DNA of 64,000 bases from Selenomonas sp. AE3005 (lineage in GTDB: Bacteria > Bacillota > Negativicutes > Selenomonadales > Selenomonadaceae): positions 12,599-76,598 of the forward strand of contig NZ_CAJODG010000003.1 of assembly GCF_905233635.1 (NCBI RefSeq), written 5' to 3'. Both the position numbers and the translations under genes were made by a program. Each line of letters opens with the position of its first letter. Position 1 is the first letter of the stretch. Shown here in pieces: positions 58,800-64,000 of the stretch. The notes beneath the pieces are model-generated. The model saw only the letters and a program-made list of their open reading frames with translations. It was not told the DNA's origin and did not search any database.

Positions 58800-60911
58800 T
58801 TATATTTCATCAACAGCATTCCTTATATCAGATGAATATATATTAGTTAAATCTTCATTTGAAATATTATTTTTTAATGAAATTCTATTATTGAGATTAA
58901 TTACAGACTTCTCAAAAATATTTCTAACTAAACGCGCATTACCGAAATGCTCATCTCTATTGGAGTACAACTTTATAAAAGCATTAGTTAAATCATCACA
59001 AGCATCCTTATTGAGTTTTAATTTTGATTTATTACACATACTTATGAAAATCTTTAAAAGTTCATCAGGATTATAATCTGGAAAATTTATGTATTTATTA
59101 AACCTAGACTTTAATCCTGGGTTTGAATTGATAAATTCTTTCATCAGGTTAGTATAACCAGCTACTATTACAATTAAATCATTTCTATTATCCTCCATCT
59201 GTTTTAACAATGTATCAATAGCTTCTTGACCAAAATCCTGACCACTATTTTTATTACTAAGTGTATATGCCTCGTCTATAAACAGCACACCACCTAATGC
59301 ACTATTTATTACATCCCTAGTCTTTATGGCTGTCTGTCCAACATATTCAGCAACAAGTCCAGCGCGATCAGTTTCTATCAACTGACCTTTAGACAATATT
59401 CCTAATCCCTTATAAATCTTTGCTAACAATCGAGCTATTGTGGTTTTTCCTGTTCCTGGATTACCCGAAAAAACTAAATGGTTTGATGTTTCTAGGAGTG
59501 GTAACCCCCTTTCTTTGCGAATTTTATTCACGCGAATAGTATTAATAATTGACTGTACATCACATTTCACCTCAGTCAATCCAATTAAACTATTCAATTC
59601 CAACATAAAATCCTCAACCGAACTATCAAGAACAGCACATTGATTATTAATATTCGTAATTTCTTTTCCTATAATATTGCTATTTTGTTTTAAATCATCA
59701 TTTCTAATACACCTTTGGCTAGGCCAGATATATTCCTTTAAATAGGCAATATTATTTTTATAAGTAGCACTTTGCTTTTCATCATCACCTGCAAATCGTA
59801 TTTTTTCTATTCTCTCATAAATATCCAAAACAGAGAACCGAAAATATAACTCTAAATTTCCTGTGCTTATTGCATATGGTATCAGTTGTAATATATACTT
59901 TTCACTCTTCCATATCACTTGCTTAAGTGATTTTACAATATCATGAGGATTTCTTTCTAAAATACTCTCATAGAACATTTTATATTTTCTTGATAATTCA
60001 AGGTTATGTCTTTGAGCTACCTCATATGAAAATCTTAAAATATCCTGTACGGAATTAAATGTTTCTCCACCTATAGAATAAGAAAGATGTATCTCATAAA
60101 ATCTATCATTCAAGAAAAGCATTTGCCCACATTCCAACAAATTTTGAGATGGCGATTCTATTTCATCTTCATTTATAAAATACCTTTCAACCAACTCCTC
60201 TAAGTAGTAATGGTAATTGCTTGATTCATCCAAAATATCCAAATTAAGAAATTTTGACTTATTATCACCAAAGCATATACCATCGTTGCTTTTTTTCAAC
60301 TTTACTATATATGGAGGAAAAAAATCAATACTATCTTTTTCTTCAGTTTTATCGTATAACCATGACCATATTTTTTCTTTTTGATTACTAACATGCACGC
60401 CATTAGAAACCTTTTCTTTTACTTTGTTTCCATTTTCTAATACTGGTTTACATAGAATTGTTAAGTGAACATCATATCCTTCGAAAGACAAACCTACCAG
60501 ACTGTATTCATCCGAAAATAAAAAGGATGCTTTAGGAGTTTGTCCATATGTTATTTGTTCAGTTAGATTTCTAAATTGATTTGAATCTTCATCATAAGCT
60601 ATCATCTTAGCCTTTTGAACTTCTCTAAGCATCGCCATATTTATATTAGTAATATTTTCTAAGCTAAAATCATATACATCAAATTTCAAAATTACAGTGG
60701 ATAATTTATAGTACTTAAACCCTAATATTATTTGTTTTATGGGCATACTAATGAATTCTCTTTGAAACAGTGGCACAGAGAACGATATTTCATGCTCATC
60801 TGAATTCTCACTTACAACTATTGAATCATTGGTTAAAGTAGGTATGTTATCCAAATCACACTCGCTTCCCCATCGTAAGTAATTCTCAAAAAAAGGGACA
60901 TTATATTCCAT
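58800..60911 (-). CDS. CbbX/SpoVK-type AAA+ ATPase with novel N-terminal domain
   Basis: A 703-residue protein, strongly AT-rich. The C-terminal third is an AAA+ module: GLTEVKCDVQSIINTIRVNK, Walker A FSGNPGTGKTTIARLLAKIY, Walker B GVLFIDEAYTL, and the arginine-finger region SNPGLKSRFNKYINFPDY, closest to CbbX/SpoVK. The first 430 residues match nothing I know. Such ATPases remodel partner proteins. ATG 60911 has AAAGG 9 bases upstream. Paired with DUF2513 in an island, a role in defence or element biology is possible but unproven. Confidence 0.8.
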   Translation of the reverse strand: MEYNVPFFENYLRWGSECDLDNIPTLTNDSIVVSENSDEHEISFSVPLFQREFISMPIKQIILGFKYYKLSTVILKFDVYDFSLENITNINMAMLREVQKAKMIAYDEDSNQFRNLTEQITYGQTPKASFLFSDEYSLVGLSFEGYDVHLTILCKPVLENGNKVKEKVSNGVHVSNQKEKIWSWLYDKTEEKDSIDFFPPYIVKLKKSNDGICFGDNKSKFLNLDILDESSNYHYYLEELVERYFINEDEIESPSQNLLECGQMLFLNDRFYEIHLSYSIGGETFNSVQDILRFSYEVAQRHNLELSRKYKMFYESILERNPHDIVKSLKQVIWKSEKYILQLIPYAISTGNLELYFRFSVLDIYERIEKIRFAGDDEKQSATYKNNIAYLKEYIWPSQRCIRNDDLKQNSNIIGKEITNINNQCAVLDSSVEDFMLELNSLIGLTEVKCDVQSIINTIRVNKIRKERGLPLLETSNHLVFSGNPGTGKTTIARLLAKIYKGLGILSKGQLIETDRAGLVAEYVGQTAIKTRDVINSALGGVLFIDEAYTLSNKNSGQDFGQEAIDTLLKQMEDNRNDLIVIVAGYTNLMKEFINSNPGLKSRFNKYINFPDYNPDELLKIFISMCNKSKLKLNKDACDDLTNAFIKLYSNRDEHFGNARLVRNIFEKSVINLNNRISLKNNISNEDLTNIYSSDIRNAVDEI

Positions 60912-61359
60912 GTTCGGCTACCTTTCATTATATATCTCATTTACATCCATCATTCTATTTGCGTAAAGTGTATTGTCTTCATAGAGCGGATGGCAAAATT
61001 ACGGGAGGCAGTCTGTCTGTTTTTCCGTTCCTTTGATGTGCCTTTTGATAACAACCAAGCAGAGAGGGATTTACGCCATGCAAAGTGAAAATAAAAGTCA
61101 GTGGCTGCTTCCGAACTTTTGCAGGAGCAGAACTCTTTGCATATTTTCATTCGTACATAAGCACTGCCAAAAAGCGTGATCAAACAGCCTTGCATGCTCT
61201 GGGGTTGTTGTATTTTTAGATAGTCCCCTGGCAGTAATTGCTTATGGGGGACTGAACAATTACATTAAAGGCAAAAAATATGTCTAGCTCCCCGTCATAG
61301 CGTAAGACAGCTATCCCCGCCTGTCTTGCGCCTTGTGCCACGAATCTCAGTCATGGTAA
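60912..61359. repeat. Intergenic region with hairpin relics
   Basis: No supported gene. AGTCCCC (61222-61228) pairs with GGGGACT (61247-61253), and CGTAAGACAG/CTGTCTTGCG forms a stem near 61302-61331. AGGCAAAAAATA near 61269 also occurs in the arm of the MITE-like element at 28389-28593, so this may be a decayed relative. Confidence 0.45.
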
Positions 61360-61857
61360 TTATCTTCTGTCCCTCTTCACATCTTCGGCGATGAGTTCTT
61401 CAAGCCGTCCCACGGTCATATCTTTTTCGGAATAGACCGTAATGCCATGTTTCTGCAGGAGCGCCGTGGTTACGCCCTGGCCTTTGACTTTTTTGCCGTC
61501 AAAGTTGCCGCTGTGGATTTTTTTAACGCCACAGGAAGGGCTGCCCTCTTTGAGAATGGCCACTTTGGCATTATAGGCCTCGGCGATTTTGAGCACCTTG
61601 TCGGCGCCCGTCAACAGGTACTGCGTGGTGTCCATACCGTTCTCATCCATGGCTTTGGCCTTGCCCGTGAGGACTTTTTTGCCGCTGCCTCCCTGAATTT
61701 CCATGGCTGGTCTAGGGCAGGGCAGCATGGCAAAGCATTCGGGGCAGACGGCGATAAACCGGCCCCGCTCATTATATTTCAGCAGCAGTTCATGGGTATT
61801 GGCTCCTCCGCTGTATTTTACCTTGTGACCCAGCAAACAGGCACTGACCAAAATCAT
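61360..61857 (-). CDS. DUF523 protein
   Basis: A 165-residue protein with the family start ILVSACLLGHKVKYSGGAN and cysteine motifs CPECFAMLPCPRPAMEI and LKEGSPSCGVKKI. Conserved Cys suggests a metal or cluster site; function unknown. It overlaps by 4 bases the exonuclease gene upstream. Confidence 0.9.
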   Translation of the reverse strand: MILVSACLLGHKVKYSGGANTHELLLKYNERGRFIAVCPECFAMLPCPRPAMEIQGGSGKKVLTGKAKAMDENGMDTTQYLLTGADKVLKIAEAYNAKVAILKEGSPSCGVKKIHSGNFDGKKVKGQGVTTALLQKHGITVYSEKDMTVGRLEELIAEDVKRDRR

Positions 61858-62429
61858 TTTCTATACCCCTTTCTCCCAAATACACACATATTTATACCAA
61901 GTCTTTTCGCCAAAGACTCCAAAGAATCCTCCCCTAAATCCCGGCCGGCAAAAAGAGGAATTGCTGCACAAGTCCGGGCATCGTCCATGGCATTATGATG
62001 CTGGAAATCAATATGCAGGTGTGTCCCCACCGTGTCCAGCTTGTGGTTCTCCAAAAAGGGCCAGGCCTTGCGCGCAATCGCCACCGTATCGCAGTAAGCA
62101 AAATCCGGTACCGGCAGGCCGCCCTCTGCCAGGCAGGCACTGAGCACGCCCATATCAAACCGGGCATTATGAGCTACCACAATTTTTCCTTCCAAATGAC
62201 TTTTGAGTTCCGGCCAGATTTCCGCAAAGGTCGGCGCATTTTTCGTATCATTGGGTGTAATGCCATGAATCTGTACATTGAAATAATTGTATTTATTAGC
62301 CGGTGGTTTTATCAGACTGTAATAAACATCCTTCATCCTGCCATCTTCCACCGCGGTTACTGCTACACTGCAGGCCGAGTTACGGCAGCCCGTGGCCGTT
62401 TCAAAGTCAATGGCGGCAAAGTTCATCAT
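61854..62429 (-). CDS. DnaQ-like 3'-5' exonuclease
   Basis: A 191-residue DEDDh exonuclease: AAIDFETA (Exo I, D and E), VAHNARFDMGVL (Exo II), and HHNAMDDARTC (Exo III, H and D). Stand-alone, without polymerase. Role in repair or RNA trimming unclear. Two adjacent ATGs; AAGGA upstream suits either. Confidence 0.9.
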   Translation of the reverse strand: MMNFAAIDFETATGCRNSACSVAVTAVEDGRMKDVYYSLIKPPANKYNYFNVQIHGITPNDTKNAPTFAEIWPELKSHLEGKIVVAHNARFDMGVLSACLAEGGLPVPDFAYCDTVAIARKAWPFLENHKLDTVGTHLHIDFQHHNAMDDARTCAAIPLFAGRDLGEDSLESLAKRLGINMCVFGRKGYRK

Positions 62430-62544
62430 AAATAAATCGTTCCTTCTTTTCTATCTTATATAACTTATATAAATTAAATTACAAACGGACGAATCCACCC
62501 AGGCCCAGCCCGGGTGGATTCCCCATTATTTATTCAGTTAGCGC

Positions 62545-63945
62545 TTAGCGCTTGCTTTTCAGATATTCATCAATGGCAGCAGCTGCCTTACGACCTGCGC
62601 CCATGGCGAGAATTACCGTAGCAGCCCCCGTGACGATATCGCCGCCGGCAAATACGCCCGGTTTGGACGTTGCCCCGGTTTCCTCATCAGCCGCAATGTT
62701 GCCGCGCTTTGTAGTGTCAAGCCCCGGCGTCGTCTGTGAAATAATCGGATTCGGGCCGGTACCGATGGATACAATAACCGTCTCTACCTCCAGGTCAAAC
62801 TCAGAACCAGCAACAGCTACCGGACGGCGGCGGCCGGATTCATCAGGCTCACCGAGTTCCATCTTAATGCAGCGCATGCCTTTAACCCAGCCGTTTTCAT
62901 CCCCAAGAATTTCCACTGGGTTGTTGAGGAGCTTGAATTCAATGCCCTCTTCTTTAGCATGTTCCACTTCTTCCTTACGGGCAGGCAGTTCTGCCTCGCT
63001 GCGGCGATAGACGATATAGACTTTTTCCGCGCCCAGACGCAATGCCGTACGGGCAGCGTCCATAGCCACATTGCCGCCGCCGATAACGGCGACCTTCTTG
63101 CCAATCTTAATCGGCGTAGCGTATTCCGGGAACTTATAAGCCTTCATGAGGTTGCAGCGCGTCAGGAATTCGTTGGCGGAATAAACGCCGCTGAGGCTTT
63201 CGCCCGGAATCCCCTGGAAACGCGGCAGACCGGCACCCGTGCCGATGAATACTGCGTCAAAGCCCTCTTCTTCCATCAGCTCGTCCACCGTGAACAGGCG
63301 GCCGGCTACAGAGTTGAGTTCAAACTTCACACCGAGTTTGGCGATGTTGTCGATTTCCTTTTTCACGACATCATCTTTCGGCAGGCGGAATTCGGGAATG
63401 CCGTAGGACAACACGCCGCCAGCCTTGTGCAGGGCCTCAAATACCGTTACCTTATAGCCCTTCTTGGCCAGGTCACCAGCACAGGACAGGCCGGAGGGGC
63501 CGGAGCCGATTACAGCTACCTTCTGCGCGTCCGCAGCATACTCGATGGGTTTTACTTCTTCATTCTTGGCCATATAGCGGTCAGCTACATAGCGTTCCAA
63601 ACGGCCAATGCCGACGGATTCGCCCTTCTTGGCCAGTACGCAGTATTTTTCGCACTGATTTTCCTGCGGACAGACACGGCCGCAAACAGCCGGCAGAGCA
63701 TTAGCCTCTTTGATTTTCTCAATAGCGCCATCAAAATCGCGCTCTTTAATCCTGCCGATAAATTCCGGAATATCCACGGACACCGGGCAGCCCTTGCGAC
63801 ACTGGGGCACCTTGCAGTGCAGGCAGCGCTCGGCTTCGGCTACTGCCGTTTCTTCATCGTAGCCCAAAGCTACTTCATCAAAGTTATGGGTGCGAACCTT
63901 GGGGTCCTGCACCGGCATTTCATGTTTCTTCAAAGACAAAGCCAT
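62545..63945 (-). CDS. gltA: NADPH-dependent glutamate synthase-type flavoprotein (GltA/NfnB-like)
   Basis: A 466-residue protein: N-terminal Fe-S region (CLHCKVPQCRKGCPV, VCGRVCPQENQCEKYC), FAD-binding VIGSGPSGLSCAGDLAKKG, NADPH-binding VIGGGNVAMDAARTALRLG, and the C-terminal VFAGGDIVTGAATVILAMGAGR. This fits the homotetrameric GltA / NfnB-type subunit. The gene directly upstream encodes its likely FAD/NAD partner, which favours an NfnAB electron-bifurcating complex; the two annotations cannot be separated by sequence alone. Confidence 0.9.
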   Translation of the reverse strand: MALSLKKHEMPVQDPKVRTHNFDEVALGYDEETAVAEAERCLHCKVPQCRKGCPVSVDIPEFIGRIKERDFDGAIEKIKEANALPAVCGRVCPQENQCEKYCVLAKKGESVGIGRLERYVADRYMAKNEEVKPIEYAADAQKVAVIGSGPSGLSCAGDLAKKGYKVTVFEALHKAGGVLSYGIPEFRLPKDDVVKKEIDNIAKLGVKFELNSVAGRLFTVDELMEEEGFDAVFIGTGAGLPRFQGIPGESLSGVYSANEFLTRCNLMKAYKFPEYATPIKIGKKVAVIGGGNVAMDAARTALRLGAEKVYIVYRRSEAELPARKEEVEHAKEEGIEFKLLNNPVEILGDENGWVKGMRCIKMELGEPDESGRRRPVAVAGSEFDLEVETVIVSIGTGPNPIISQTTPGLDTTKRGNIAADEETGATSKPGVFAGGDIVTGAATVILAMGAGRKAAAAIDEYLKSKR

Positions 63946-63948
63946 CGT

Positions 63949-64000
63949 TTATTTCCTCCCCAAACCAATGCGGCAAATATGGTCCTTTTCCTCAGCCTCC
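63949..64000 (-). CDS. C-terminal end of FAD/NAD-binding partner (NfnA-like), cut by window
   Basis: Only 16 codons are seen, ending CRIGLGRK before a TAA at 63949, 3 bases ahead of the gltA start. Position and the Cys-x-x-G-x-G tail fit the sulfide/dihydroorotate dehydrogenase-like FAD/NAD protein usually found before gltA. Identification rests mainly on context. Confidence 0.5.
   Translation of the reverse strand, partial: EAEEKDHICRIGLGRK

Noticed and set aside
60950..61195. Minus-strand frame of 81 codons upstream of the AAA+ gene
   Set aside because: No good start signal and unusual Cys/Ser/Lys composition; overlaps hairpin relics.

Overview
The window looks like chromosome from a diderm Firmicute of the Negativicutes, most likely a Selenomonas-type organism (inference). 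Firmicute-type features (sepF, niaR, tsaE-tsaB-rimI-tsaD, rubrerythrin, a PRD-type mannitol regulator) sit beside an autotransporter with a C-terminal outer-membrane barrel, so the cell should have an outer membrane. Genes are densely packed and mostly on the minus strand. Housekeeping DNA is moderately GC-rich; two AT-rich accessory patches stand out, at about 8.4-14.5 kb and 58.1-61.2 kb.

Layout. 0-7.4 kb: partial TVP38-like membrane protein, Tat-exported metallophosphoesterase, dapL with a palindromic operator over its promoter, a ygiB/ygiC-like pair, a DUF2939-like protein, a TIGR01212 radical SAM protein. 7.4-14.5 kb: a decayed type III restriction-modification locus. The N-terminus of Mod and the C-terminus of Res survive in the right order and strand, and about 6.4 kb of accessory genes (broken AAA NTPase, Sel1-repeat, ankyrin-repeat and XRE-type proteins) lies between them. 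14.5-20.6 kb: Rpn-type nuclease, B12-binding radical SAM protein, pepD, sepF, then the abutting stubs of a transporter and a cupin regulator. 20.7-28.3 kb: mannitol operon mtlR-mtlA-mtlD and a PdtaS/ANTAR two-component pair. 28.3-37.5 kb: tsa/rimI operon carrying two MITE-like long hairpins, rubrerythrin, a hybrid sensor kinase, an ABC-F ATPase, tRNA-Pro.

37.5-49.3 kb holds the most interesting system: an NHLM-type peptide-export locus (C39-peptidase ABC transporter, second ABC transporter, HlyD adaptor), an ECF sigma factor, a second HlyD-like protein, an autotransporter and six short peptides with double-glycine-type leaders. Four peptides share a C-terminal Asn/Gln-rich module. The two I add from reading the DNA are a 52-residue peptide directly before the autotransporter and a 58-residue peptide on the plus strand. 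Four peptide transcription units are preceded by the same unusual promoter layout, (T/G)GTAAT-N16-CGTA, which resembles ECF promoters. I infer that the local sigma factor co-ordinates a peptide regulon exported by this transporter. The product's role (bacteriocin, signalling or fibre/matrix peptide) cannot be read from sequence.

49.3-64 kb: ArsB/NhaD-like permease, glnS, an HD-domain protein, a large cyclic-nucleotide-binding-like protein, niaR, three tRNAs (Val, Glu, Asn), a Cof-type phosphatase, a DUF3990/DUF3791-like candidate toxin module, an AT-rich AAA+ ATPase with a DUF2513 partner, DUF523, an exonuclease, and glutamate synthase gltA with the end of its flavoprotein partner.
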